Source: Paramacrobiotus metropolitanus (Eukaryota; Tardigrada; Eutardigrada; Parachela; Macrobiotidae). From it: a DNA stretch of 64,000 nt. The stretch is from the NCBI RefSeq assembly GCF_019649055.1, contig NW_026570258.1, positions 186,001 to 250,000 on the forward strand, in the 5' to 3' direction. The notes under the pieces are model-generated. The model ran no database searches. It had not been told where the DNA came from and saw only the letters and a list, made by a program, of their open reading frames with translations. The translations under genes were made by a program, and so were the position numbers. This document shows positions 10,561 through 19,923 of this stretch, piece after piece (position 1 is the first letter of the stretch; each line of letters opens with the position of its first letter).

Positions 10561-10920
10561 CTACTGATAAGGTGGCATTTGACCATGTGGGCCTGCTGCC
10601 GTTGTCGGAGTCGTCTGACTCGTTCCAGTTCCGAGATTCCACAGACAGCCTGTGTTATCGACTGCTGTGTTCGGTGGCAGGATTTGCGGTGGTATCGTTC
10701 CACGTTGGGGCCCGACCGTAAGACCTGCTAACACATTAGCTGTTACGTTAGCTTGAGGATTGTCTACCTGCGGTAATGGCGTCTGTGTGGCCGACCGCGA
10801 ATTATCCGATCGCGATGTCGAGCGATGAGTCGGGTAAGGTTGTGATCGGTTCGATCCGTTACCACTGCGTCCACTGTTCGATCCGCTGGAAGGTGGGTCG
10901 TGTCGGCGACGACCTGACAT
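10561..10920 (-). CDS. Giant element: small Ser/Arg/Asn-rich accessory frame
   Basis: About 119 residues, the first frame past integrase. The N-terminal part is rich in Ser, Arg, Gly and Asn, the rest in Pro/Thr with ATQTPLPQ (element-wide T-Q motif). No domain recognised. It may be the leading end of the next, longer accessory frame. Shared base composition shows it belongs to the element. Confidence 0.45.
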   Translation of the reverse strand: MSGRRRHDPPSSGSNSGRSGNGSNRSQPYPTHRSTSRSDNSRSATQTPLPQVDNPQANVTANVLAGLTVGPQRGTIPPQILPPNTAVDNTGCLWNLGTGTSQTTPTTAAGPHGQMPPYQ

Positions 10921-11096
10921 TGTTGCTGGCTGTCAAGGAAAGGAAATACGGCGCGTTAGAATTCTACTAACTCCCGTACATTCAACTGAAGATGTTCCAG
11001 TCAACTGAAGAGATTCCATTTCGACACCAAAGGTCCATCTATACCTAGCTACTGTTAAGCTATCTAAAACTCGTTCTAAGTTTTACGCCTATGGCC
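10921..11096 (-). other. Giant element: non-coding gap between integrase and accessory frames
   Basis: At 176 bases this is the largest break in the coding body. It holds a tandem direct repeat: TCAACTGAAGA occurs at 10982 and again at 11001, inside two related 18-19-base units. It could carry the signal (splice acceptor or internal promoter) for expressing the frames beyond integrase. Nothing in the sequence proves this. Confidence 0.4.
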
Positions 11097-12632
11097 CTAT
11101 GACTGAGTCTGTTCTGCTGTGACTGCTGTTTTAGGTGTCTTGGGTTTTGCTGTTTTGACTGGTTTCTCCGAGTCCGCCCGTCCCTCGGTAATCCGTTCAA
11201 GGATTTCCTTATGGGCTTCGTCTTCAGCGACTTCAGTTTCCTCCAGCATCTGTTGTGCTGTCAGCTTCGGCTTCTTAGCTGTCCCATACTTCCGTTTCGG
11301 CTTAGTCGGTTCGACTGCCTGGTCGGCTGCTTCGACTTCCGTAGTCGGCGCTGATATATTCGGTAAGTCAACCTTCCGCTTTGTGTACTTCCGCTTGGGC
11401 TTAGTCGGTTGGGCTGCCAAGTCGGTTACGGCGACCTCTGTGATCGGTGCCGACGAGTCGGTTTTCTTAACCGTCCTCTTCTTCCGAGCTGGCTTTGTCG
11501 CCGGCTTCGGTTCCTCTGTTGGTCGGTTAGCTGGCTGAACCGGTGCTTCCGACTTGTCTTCCGACTCCTTCGGTTTCTCCGTGGTCGGCTGAGCTTTGTT
11601 CTCAGTTTCGTCCAAGGTCGGTGCTGGTTCGGCAGCTATCACATCTTGCTTCTGAAGTTCTTTCAGTGCAGGTGTCTCGAAGTCGGTCGGTGGTTTCTTC
11701 CGAGGTCGACCTCGTTTCTTCTTCGCCGTCGGTTCGGTTTTATCCGCGTCGTTAGTCGGATCCGAAGGTTTCTCGACGGTTTCTTCCAGTTTGTTCTTCG
11801 GCTTCCGAGTAGCTTTCCCTTCTGTCGGGTCGGCTATCGGGCCGGTTGACCGAGTTGCTGGTCGACTTGTCTCGACTCGGCAATGTTTAGCTCGGTCGAC
11901 GGCTACCGTATCTTCACGTCCGTCTTCGCATCGAAGGAGTACGTTGTTTGGGCCAACGTAGTTGATGACCGTCCAAACTCCATCGTAGCGTTCCTTTCGG
12001 GTGGGATCCTTGGTCGGAAATTCTACCGTTACCTTATCCCTCGGTCTGAAGGTCGGACTCGACTTCTTCTTGTTGTACTGCTCGGCATTTCGTTCGAATG
12101 CTTCATCGATGTTGATGCGGGCAATCTCATGCGAGCGCTGAAGTCGTTCTTTTATCCGTCGGATATATTGTTCTTTATCCGTAAAGGTTTCCGGTGTATT
12201 TGTTCCGGCCACTACGTCCTGTGGCATGGTCATTTCTCGACCGTACAACATGTAGAACGGTGTGAACTTAGTCGCGGCATGGACGGCTCGGTTCATTCCG
12301 CAGACGACGTAATCCAAGGCTCTGTGCCATCGGTGTCCGTCTTTTACATCGCAGAACTTCCTTATTCCGTCCCAAATTGTTTGCATTTGCCGTTCGACTT
12401 GTCCTTGTCCTTCCGGATGATGGGCAGTTCCGAGTGTGTGTTGGATGCCGAAGATCCTTGCGACCTTAGCGAACGTCTTCGCCGTGAAGTGAGTCCCTCT
12501 GTCCGAGTGGATGAAGGTCGGCATTCCGTACTTCAATAAGACATCTTTGACGAAAAACCTTTCGAATTCTCTCGCGGTGTTCGTTTTCGTTGCCCGGGCT
12601 ACGGTGAACTTCGTCAGCTGGTCGGTTACCAC
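11097..12632 (-). CDS. Giant element: integrase catalytic core with AT-hook tail
   Basis: About 511 residues. The catalytic core shows MVTDQLTKF, FIHSDRGTHF (second catalytic Asp), and HHPEGQGQVERQM (catalytic Glu), followed by a C-terminal SH3-like part (DKVTVEFPTKD, VWTVINYVGPNNVLLR). The last 250 residues are a low-complexity Lys/Pro/Thr/Glu tail with KKRGRPRKKPP, a canonical AT-hook, and two copies of PTKPKRKY. A basic AT-hook tail could tether the integrase to AT-rich DNA or chromatin, like chromodomain tails of other Ty3 integrases. That role is inference. Confidence 0.92.
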   Translation of the reverse strand: MVTDQLTKFTVARATKTNTAREFERFFVKDVLLKYGMPTFIHSDRGTHFTAKTFAKVARIFGIQHTLGTAHHPEGQGQVERQMQTIWDGIRKFCDVKDGHRWHRALDYVVCGMNRAVHAATKFTPFYMLYGREMTMPQDVVAGTNTPETFTDKEQYIRRIKERLQRSHEIARINIDEAFERNAEQYNKKKSSPTFRPRDKVTVEFPTKDPTRKERYDGVWTVINYVGPNNVLLRCEDGREDTVAVDRAKHCRVETSRPATRSTGPIADPTEGKATRKPKNKLEETVEKPSDPTNDADKTEPTAKKKRGRPRKKPPTDFETPALKELQKQDVIAAEPAPTLDETENKAQPTTEKPKESEDKSEAPVQPANRPTEEPKPATKPARKKRTVKKTDSSAPITEVAVTDLAAQPTKPKRKYTKRKVDLPNISAPTTEVEAADQAVEPTKPKRKYGTAKKPKLTAQQMLEETEVAEDEAHKEILERITEGRADSEKPVKTAKPKTPKTAVTAEQTQS

Positions 12633-12732
12633 TGCGATATATTGGTATCCCTTCGTCTCCGTCCGAGGAAGAGGACCTTTGAAGTCCGCGTATATGCGAT
12701 ACCAAGCTTCACCGACTTCCGTCTTTTGGAGT

Positions 12733-13422
12733 TTACCGGGGTGGTGGGCATCGTTGCTTGTTCGTCATGATGCACTGTCGGCATTTCTCGATGTAAGCAA
12801 TGGCGTCGCTATTCATGCGAGTCCAAAAATAACGCAGCTTTAATGCTTCGATCGTTTTCTCCCTGCCGAAGTGGTTTCCGGTTTTTCCGTCGTGGAGCGA
12901 TCGAATGATTTGATTCCGCATGAGGAGTGGTACGACGAAGCAACGTTCCAACTTTGTGTTGATCGTCTTCAGTCTGTACAATACTCCTTGCGCCATCTGG
13001 TAGTGTTCCAGATGCTTCGACTTATGGTCGAGTTTCTCTGGGTTCTCCAGTTCATCGATGATTTTGCGTAGCTGCGGGTCTCGCAACTGCGCTTTCCGAA
13101 GTTCCATGTTAGGTTCGGGTGGAGGTGGGAGTGTCTCTTCGACTGCCAGCTCATCTTCTTCCGCCGTGTTGACGGTTCGAATGGTCGGTTCCAGTGTCTC
13201 TGGTGCTGGTATGTTAATGACTTGGACCTCTGTGGTGCTCAAGTCGTGCCAGTCGGTTATGACATTGCATCCGGGGAGAACCGGTGGAAGGGGGATTTTC
13301 GGTGGGTTTTCCTTATCCTTCTTTTTCTTCTTGGAGGCGTTCGCCTTCAGACGTCTAAGAGTCCGTACTGTACAGACCTTAACTTCGTCCTTGAAGTTCT
13401 CGAAGTTGGGGACTTGATCCAA
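12733..13422 (-). CDS. Giant element: RNase H-integrase spacer with H-H-C-C zinc domain
   Basis: About 229 residues. A Lys-rich N-terminus and a Pro/Thr linker holding TTEVQV precede a standard integrase N-terminal zinc domain: IIRSLHDGKTGNHFG then YFWTRMNSDAIAYIEKCRQC (H-x4-H...C-x2-C). It directly precedes the integrase core, as in other Ty3 elements. Confidence 0.85.
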   Translation of the reverse strand: MDQVPNFENFKDEVKVCTVRTLRRLKANASKKKKKDKENPPKIPLPPVLPGCNVITDWHDLSTTEVQVINIPAPETLEPTIRTVNTAEEDELAVEETLPPPPEPNMELRKAQLRDPQLRKIIDELENPEKLDHKSKHLEHYQMAQGVLYRLKTINTKLERCFVVPLLMRNQIIRSLHDGKTGNHFGREKTIEALKLRYFWTRMNSDAIAYIEKCRQCIMTNKQRCPPPR

Positions 13423-15323
13423 CTATTCGTGTGGATCTTTGTCTTCACTGCGTTCGAGTGGCCATCTCGACAGGGCGTCCGCATTGTCGCAGAAAACACC
13501 TGGCTTATACTCGATGGTTATGTCCCGTCCTTGTAAAGCCAGTGCCCATCTTGTTAGTCGAGGGTTAATGCCAGGTCGGTTCGACTCGCATCGGAGCAGG
13601 TTCTGCAGTGCTCGATGATCCGTCCTCACGGTGAATGGTCCGTGGTCGATGAAGTGCTTAAATTTCTGCACGGCCCATACCACGGCCAAACATTCCCATT
13701 CGGTAACTCCATAGTTGAGTTCCGGTCCTCGTAGGACTCTGCTGGCGTAGGCGATTGGATGATCGTCTTGTGAGATCACCGCGCCAAGTCCGGCTCCGCT
13801 TGCGTCACATTCGATGACAGTCTTTTTAGTCGGGTCGAACTTCGCCAGTACGGGTGCTTCTGTTAGCGCCTTCTTGATGTCGTTGAACTCAGCCGTGTGG
13901 GCTTTCGTCCAATCGAGCTTGATATTTTTATCCTTCCGGAGGAGCTCGTACATTTTTGACGTCTTCTGAGCGTATCCTCGGATGAATTTCCGATAGTAGT
14001 TGGCCAGTCCGAGGAACGACCTGAGTTGTCGTTCAGTTCTCGGGCAGCTTTGTTCTGCGATACAGGCCACTTTCTCGTCGTCGGTCTGGACTCCGTCTTT
14101 GCTGAGGACGTGTCCAAGGAACAACAGTCTGTCCGTTCCGATCTCACATTTGGAGGGTTTGACCGTAAATCCAGCATCGCGGAGGCATTCGAGAGTCGCT
14201 CGAAAAGCCTCTAGGAAGTCCTCGAACGTTTTGCCGAAGAAGATGATATCGTCGATGTAGGCGAATACACCTTTCTTCCGAGCTGATGCTGTGATCTTGT
14301 CCATATGCATTTGGAAAGTTGCTGGTCCGTTGCAGACTCCAAACGGCATACGGTTAAATCGCCACATGCCTTCGGGTGTTACGAAGGTGGTGTAGTCTTT
14401 GGATTGTTCGTCCATAGGAATTTGCCAAAAGCCGGACTGACAGTCTACCTTGCCGTAGTATTCCATTCCGGCACATCGGTCCAGTAGCTCGTCCGGGTTC
14501 GGTAGTGGGTAGTTGTTTTTCTTCGTGACGGCATTCAACTTGATATAGTTGATGCAGAAGCGTGTTCCTACCGTGCCGTCTCCGTTCCGTTTCGCGGCTA
14601 AGACGACGGGGAAGCTCCATGCAGCCGATGACGGTTCGATGACTCCTTGGTCGAGCATCTCTTGCACGTGTTTTGGATGAATTCACGTCCCTTCCAGCTT
14701 GTCCTGGTGGGGTTCATCTTAATCGGCTGTGCACCTTGGACATCAATGGTATGTGTTACCCCTTTGACGTCCCCGTAAGGTTTCTTCGAGGTCGGAAATA
14801 CGGTCCGGTAATCCCATGCAACTGCCTTCAGTTTAGCTAGTTGCTCATCGGTTAAGTTTTTTCCGAAGTTCATGGAGTCGATGATTCTCCGTCGCTCCTC
14901 CTGGGATTCCGCGTCTTCCTTTTCTACCTCTGCCGTGTTGACCCGTGCTTCTTCGACCTTTTGGTCGTCCGTCATCATCGTAAATGCTTCGGCTCGACCC
15001 ATCGGTGCACCTTTGCGTAAGGTGACTTCCCGATGAGTATGATTTGTCACCATGACGGTGAATCGTTTCCCGTCATGTTTGGTTACGCCGTCCATGAATT
15101 CGACTCCGTCTCGTTTGGGGTCGGATTCACCTAGGTACATAAGTTTTTGATCCGTGGATACCGGTACGTCCAGGACAACTTCTACCATGGTTACGGCTCG
15201 AGGGATGAGTTTGACCTTCCGTTGAGATCGAACTCCTGTTGCCTCGAAGACTTCGAACTGGGGTTTTAGCTTTATTTCCCGAGTAGGGGCCATGTCTTCG
15301 CCACTTTGTGTGGGAGTTCCCAT
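13423..15323 (-). CDS. Giant element: reverse transcriptase and RNase H
   Basis: Clear Ty3/gypsy polymerase. Motifs seen in order: KLNAVTKKNNYPLPN, YYGKVDCQSGFWQIPM, FNRMPFGVCNGPATFQ, FAYIDDIIFFGK (catalytic YIDD), FLGHVLSKDGV, and LRSFLGLANYYRKFI. RNase H follows with IECDASGAGLGAVISQ, TEWECLAVVWAVQKF, VRTDHRALQNL and DNADALSRWP, including the D/E/D catalytic set. Two overlapping frames cover this region. The spacing between motifs is normal for the family. Function: copying element RNA to DNA in the particle. Fossil element part. Confidence 0.95.
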
Positions 15324-17367
15324 TCGACGTATTCGTTGTTGATTTCCGGTTCATAGACATCGGCGTATTGCATATGGCCAAGTCGTACGCCTTTCTTCAG
15401 CACCTTCGTTTGGTGAGTCGTGTTCTGGATGTTTATCCATGCCGTGTCGACTTGAGGTCGGATGTCGATCTTGGCTTCGATGGGCCGAATTGGTCGGACT
15501 ACCCGTTGTAGGGTAGAGAAGTAAATTCGTCTTCTCGGATCCATTGGTTTGGCCGTCCGTACCTTGATCGAACATGTTGACCATGGTGGAAGAGAGACTC
15601 GTTCGCTGTTAAAGACAACTTGTCGGTCTAGCGCTTTCGTCTCTACATAAGGATCCAGCTTCAAGTGGTGAACTTCTGGGCATTTGTTGTCCAGGTCCAG
15701 CTCGTCAATCGTCTTGACTTTGGCTACTCGTGCCTTCCATGTGTTGAAATGCTCCGACTTCTGTTGGTCGGTCAAGTTAGCCAAGGTCGGTTGTTCGGTT
15801 GACAATTGCTGAGTGACGATTGTTGGAGGTCGGGGATCGTCTTGTTCCGGTTTATCTCCTCCGAATTCCCGCAAAGCCTTGAGCTGGTCGAATTCCTCCT
15901 GTTGTTCGGAGTCGACCGGCTTCTCCTTTTCGGGTTGTTCCGGTTGCTTGTCTATTAGTTCTGTGTGAACTATAGACCGCAGTGCTGTAGTTAGCCGGAC
16001 ATCGAAGGTCGGTTCTTCGTCCTCCGGTGATGAATCGTCCGAGTCGTTTATGCTCGGTTTATCCGTCTTACAGTGTCGGACTGACAGATCGAATTCTTCG
16101 TCGTCATCTTCCTCGGATTCTTCCGAAGGTCGGTTGTCGGAGTCTGTGTCCGCCGAATCGCTCGTACTTTGTATGTCCGAGTCGTCCGACTGATAGTCTT
16201 CAAATTCGACTTCCGATCCGTTTTCGGGGTCGACTTCTAACATGTTTTCGAATCCGACCTTTGTGGTCGGTTCGAGTTGGTCGACTTTATCCGTCGGTTG
16301 GGTAGGTCGACTTGCCCCGTCCTGATTCTCAAGATCGGCTGGCTGTGAGCCTATGTTGCTCAGCCATCGGGTGCTCGTCTGTTGGGGCTTCCGAAAGCTG
16401 TCTACCTTCCGTTCCTGTTGCGGAGGCGACGGTGACGACGGTCTGTCGTCCGACCAAGTTAGATCGTGATGGGCTTTTATTGCTCGTACTACCTCGTCAA
16501 TATTGTCTTGACAGATAGCACACCGATAAGGTTGATCGGTTTCCTCCGGGACTACGTTTCCTTGAGGCTTCGCCGGGCTACTCGCAAACTTCACATTGGT
16601 TGGAGTGTGCGCCGTAAGTGGTGGTAGCGGGTTAGGAACTTGCCGCGTTATGGCGGTGTCCTCGCCGTACCGTTGCCAAAATGCAGTTGTTGACGATTCT
16701 CCGTGCAACCTTATTCGCTGCATGTAGGCGAAGAGTTGGGAGCCTAGTTCCTGGCACGGCATTTCCAGCGGGGGTGGTATGGAAAGTCCGTATTCCATGT
16801 ATTGTCGATGGATCGGAATTCGTTCCTCTTCCCATTCCCATGCTTCGTCCTCTATGTCGTTTGTAAGGGCGATTACCGGTTCACACGTTTGTTGTGCGTC
16901 CAGTATCTGGTCGGGGGTTACCGCTCCGTTCTGTTGCAGAGTGGTCACTATCTCCGACGTCCGTTGGTCGAGGAAGTGTCGAACTCCCGTGAACCAAGTT
17001 CGGTACTTTTGTCGTACTTCCTTTGGTTCATGGCATCCGCGTCAGCGGATGCCTCTGGTATCGGGATAGACTTCAGTACAGTCCTAGCCGGTCGTAGTGT
17101 ACCGTCGCGTATCCGTTTCTGATAGTGCTCTATCACGTTATGGAGTGCTAGTTCCTCCAGCAGAGTGCGGTTCGTATCCCGGCAATCGCGGCAGATGTTA
17201 CGTGTGGAGTTCGCCGGGTGATCAAGCCGACTAATCCGAACTTCGTTTCCTACCGTGTCCGATGCCTCTGGTATCGAGATAGACTGCACTACCTTCGTTC
17301 CTTCTGGTTGTTCCGAATAGGAATCGGTGTCAGGATGAAGGTGAACTTCGAATGCAGGTAGTCGCAT
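15272..17367 (-). CDS. Giant element: protease-RT linker with C-x2-C...H-H motifs
   Basis: Two overlapping open frames between protease and RT. One contains CRDCRDTNRTLLEELALHN and the other CAICQDNIDEVVRAIKAHH, both C-x2-C followed by His pairs, so possible small zinc-binding modules. The middle part is strongly acidic (runs of E, D and S), and the last 150 residues have beta-type spacing and lie just before RT. A phrase [ST]IPIPEAS occurs twice, matching a DNA direct repeat near 17.05 and 17.27 kb. I do not recognise a known family. Confidence 0.5.
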
Positions 17368-18944
17368 CCGAGTAGCACTGGGATGTCCGCTTCGGTCGGC
17401 TGGACGTGAAAAGTGTGATGGCTAGTAAAGCCCTGCATTGTGACAGGTGCCGTACAGCAATGAGACACTACGAAGGCGACTTGTCCGCCTACACCGAGTA
17501 TTTTGGTGTAGTGTCCGAGAGGTTGCATCGTTAAGCCGTTCCTCTCACAAAACCGTTGTTCGATGAGCGAGGTTTCCGCTCCGGTATCCAACATCGCCAG
17601 TGTGGGCGTGGATCCGACTTGGATTTCGTGTGTCCAAGCTCGAACTGTTTTCGGTTTCTTGTGTGCTCCTTTTTCGAAGGTCACTTCCCGTATCGTTGGT
17701 TTGATGGGAATTAATGACACCGGTCCGTGGTCGGTTTGCTGTTGAATTGAACCTTGTGTAGGCTCAATTTCGACTTCAGCCACTTCTTGTACCTCAGGTC
17801 GGTTCATGACTCCGTCCTTCGGTATTTCGGCGGTTCTGAACCGTTGTGCATGTGCCAGTATCCGTTCCTCCATCGAGACCTCCGTTGGTCTCAATGTCGA
17901 CCACATGTAGTCGAGGTTGAGGAATGTTCGAGAGCCAGCTACCGTTCTAGTGGGCTGCTCCTTTGGCTGGGAGAGGTCCGCTTCCTCCGGCCGAGAGTAG
18001 GCGGGTACCTGTGCTTCCAGTGGGACTGTTTCCCATTGCTCGAATCCTTCCGGTTCTTCGGTAAGGTCGATTGCTGCCATTGTTGCAGCGTATCTATCCG
18101 TTGCGCGTCCGGATGATGCATTGGGGAAGTTTCTGTTGCCCCGGTGCGTGGATCGGCGTCCCGGTCCTCCACGTCTTGGGCCTCGTCTGGGCTGCTCGGT
18201 TGAGTTTGTCCTCACCGGCAATCCGGTCCAACTTCCGTGGCCGGGCCGTACTACGTCACTTTGTGTGACGGACGGCGCAGTCGCATTGTTTGCGCTGCTT
18301 GGGTCGGGCAATTCTTGCGTTCCGACCTCCGACGTTCCAGCACCAAGTCGAGGTGCTGGGTCGGTTGCCTCGAGTGCCTGTTGCATCCCGGGCCAAGCTT
18401 CGACGGTGCCATTGTTGGCGTACACGCCGAGCTGAGCGGCTAACTTCCGAGCCGTCTCCGCCTCCTTTGTGGGGGCCGATATCGCTTTTGCGAATTCCTC
18501 CTCGGAACTGTTTTCGTTCAGTCCGAGTAGTTGGAGGATGGTGGCTATTTGTTGATGGCTTTCCTCCATCGTTGTAGGAAAGTTCGATTCGTTCCATATC
18601 GCCGATGTTCCAGCGCCATGTCGGTGCGCTGGGTCGGTTCGGCCGGGCATTTCTTGCGTTCCGGTCCGGAACTCGATTTCACCGTTGTTGATGAAAATTC
18701 CGAGTTCGGCTGCCTTAGTTCGGGCGGCCATCGCCTCCTTTGTGGGGGCTGACAGTGCCGTGAGGAATTCCTCCTCCGTGCAACTGGTCCAGTCCAGTCC
18801 TAATGTGTTTAGGACTGTCGCTATCCGTTTTTGTAACGGATTAAAGTTCGGCTCGTTCCGTAGGGTAAGCGGCTGGTTAGTTGGATTATCCTTGTCCGGT
18901 GGTTCGGTCGGATGTTGGAGGTCGAATGAGTCACCGGAGCTCAT
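17289..18944 (-). CDS. Giant element: aspartic protease region
   Basis: About 551 residues. The C-terminal third holds a retropepsin-like domain: MLDTGAETSLIEQRF carries the catalytic D-T-G, followed by a beta-rich stretch and a late hydrophobic IPVLLGCDYL, which matches the usual ILG[RC]D[WFY] element of Ty3 proteases. The N-terminal half contains two diverged copies of a block of about 70 residues with LNTLGLDWTSCTEEEFLTAL / LQLLGLNENSSEEEFAKAI and a shared SAPTKEA, an internal duplication. The likely role is processing of Gag-Pol. Fossil element part. Confidence 0.8.
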   Translation of the reverse strand: MSSGDSFDLQHPTEPPDKDNPTNQPLTLRNEPNFNPLQKRIATVLNTLGLDWTSCTEEEFLTALSAPTKEAMAARTKAAELGIFINNGEIEFRTGTQEMPGRTDPAHRHGAGTSAIWNESNFPTTMEESHQQIATILQLLGLNENSSEEEFAKAISAPTKEAETARKLAAQLGVYANNGTVEAWPGMQQALEATDPAPRLGAGTSEVGTQELPDPSSANNATAPSVTQSDVVRPGHGSWTGLPVRTNSTEQPRRGPRRGGPGRRSTHRGNRNFPNASSGRATDRYAATMAAIDLTEEPEGFEQWETVPLEAQVPAYSRPEEADLSQPKEQPTRTVAGSRTFLNLDYMWSTLRPTEVSMEERILAHAQRFRTAEIPKDGVMNRPEVQEVAEVEIEPTQGSIQQQTDHGPVSLIPIKPTIREVTFEKGAHKKPKTVRAWTHEIQVGSTPTLAMLDTGAETSLIEQRFCERNGLTMQPLGHYTKILGVGGQVAFVVSHCCTAPVTMQGFTSHHTFHVQPTEADIPVLLGCDYLHSKFTFILTPIPIRNNQKERR

Positions 18945-19923
18945 CGACCTTGGGCGTTTCCCGGGGAGTTACTCCGAGCTGGCCCGTTGTTGGGCGACGC
19001 CAAGCCGAAATGCTGGTGTGGCGGTAACTGTTGCCGCCGTTCCGGAGATCCTTGTTGACCTCCACCGCTATTCCTGCGGTTGCTACCCGACCCGTTTCCT
19101 GGGCCGGTTTGCCGGTTTCCGTTACCGGCGCCGCCCGAGCCTCCACCTTGTTGGCGTTGGCGCGGGGGCGGCACGACCAGTGCATAGTTCGGGTTGGCCG
19201 ATCCCAACGGTCCTCCCGTCTGGTATCGCGTATGCCAATCCTCGAACCAACGGCGATTCGGGTTGTCCTGTACCCGAGTGCCGATGAACGCACATCGTGC
19301 TTGGTCGTGATTGCTGAACTTGCAGAAGTTGCAAGTAAAGCTGTCCGCTAACGACCATTGGAGGAACAGTTGTTCCATCCGGTCCACGTAGGTCGTGTAT
19401 TGCCGAGCACTTTGTTGTGCCTGGGGGGGTCGGTTCCCTTGTTGGTTGCCGCCTCCGCCGCGGTTAGGAAAGTTACCGCGACCGCGTTTTCCGCCGCCAC
19501 GTCCTTTTCCGCGACCAAAACCTCCGCCGCCGTATCCCTGTGTGGGAGGTGGGCGTATGCGGAGTATCCCTGGTTCGGGTTCTGTCCGTAACCAAAACCT
19601 GTGTTGTTTTGGTTACCGCCCGAGCCATAACCTGGGCCTCCGTAGTTGTTAACGGGGGCTCCTATTCCAGGTGCCGGGGGATTCAGGTTTGCTGCCGCCG
19701 CGCTCGCCCAAGTCTGTTGCTGGACTGGTGCTTGTTGCACCGGTGGCGTCGGCGCCGGACTCGGTTGTCCGTACTGTGCCGTCGGAGTTTGGTATCCCGG
19801 CATCATGTGCGGCTGATATCCGGTTTGTTGCGATATCGCCGGAGGTGGAGCCGGGACAGGTGCAGGTGTTGCTGCCCGAACTCTGGCGTAGTCGCCATCG
19901 CGTTGTCTGCGCACCTCATACAT
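18941..19923 (-). CDS. Giant element: Gly/Asn-rich nucleocapsid-like region with zinc knuckle
   Basis: Region between capsid and protease, covered by two overlapping open frames. It is rich in Gly, Asn, Gln and Arg (RGG-like and GGN runs) and contains CNFCKFSNHDQARC, a CCHC zinc-knuckle pattern (C-x2-C-x4-H-x4-C) typical of retroelement nucleocapsid. The likely role is RNA binding during packaging. Position directly before protease agrees with a Gag C-terminus. Fossil element part. Confidence 0.65.
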
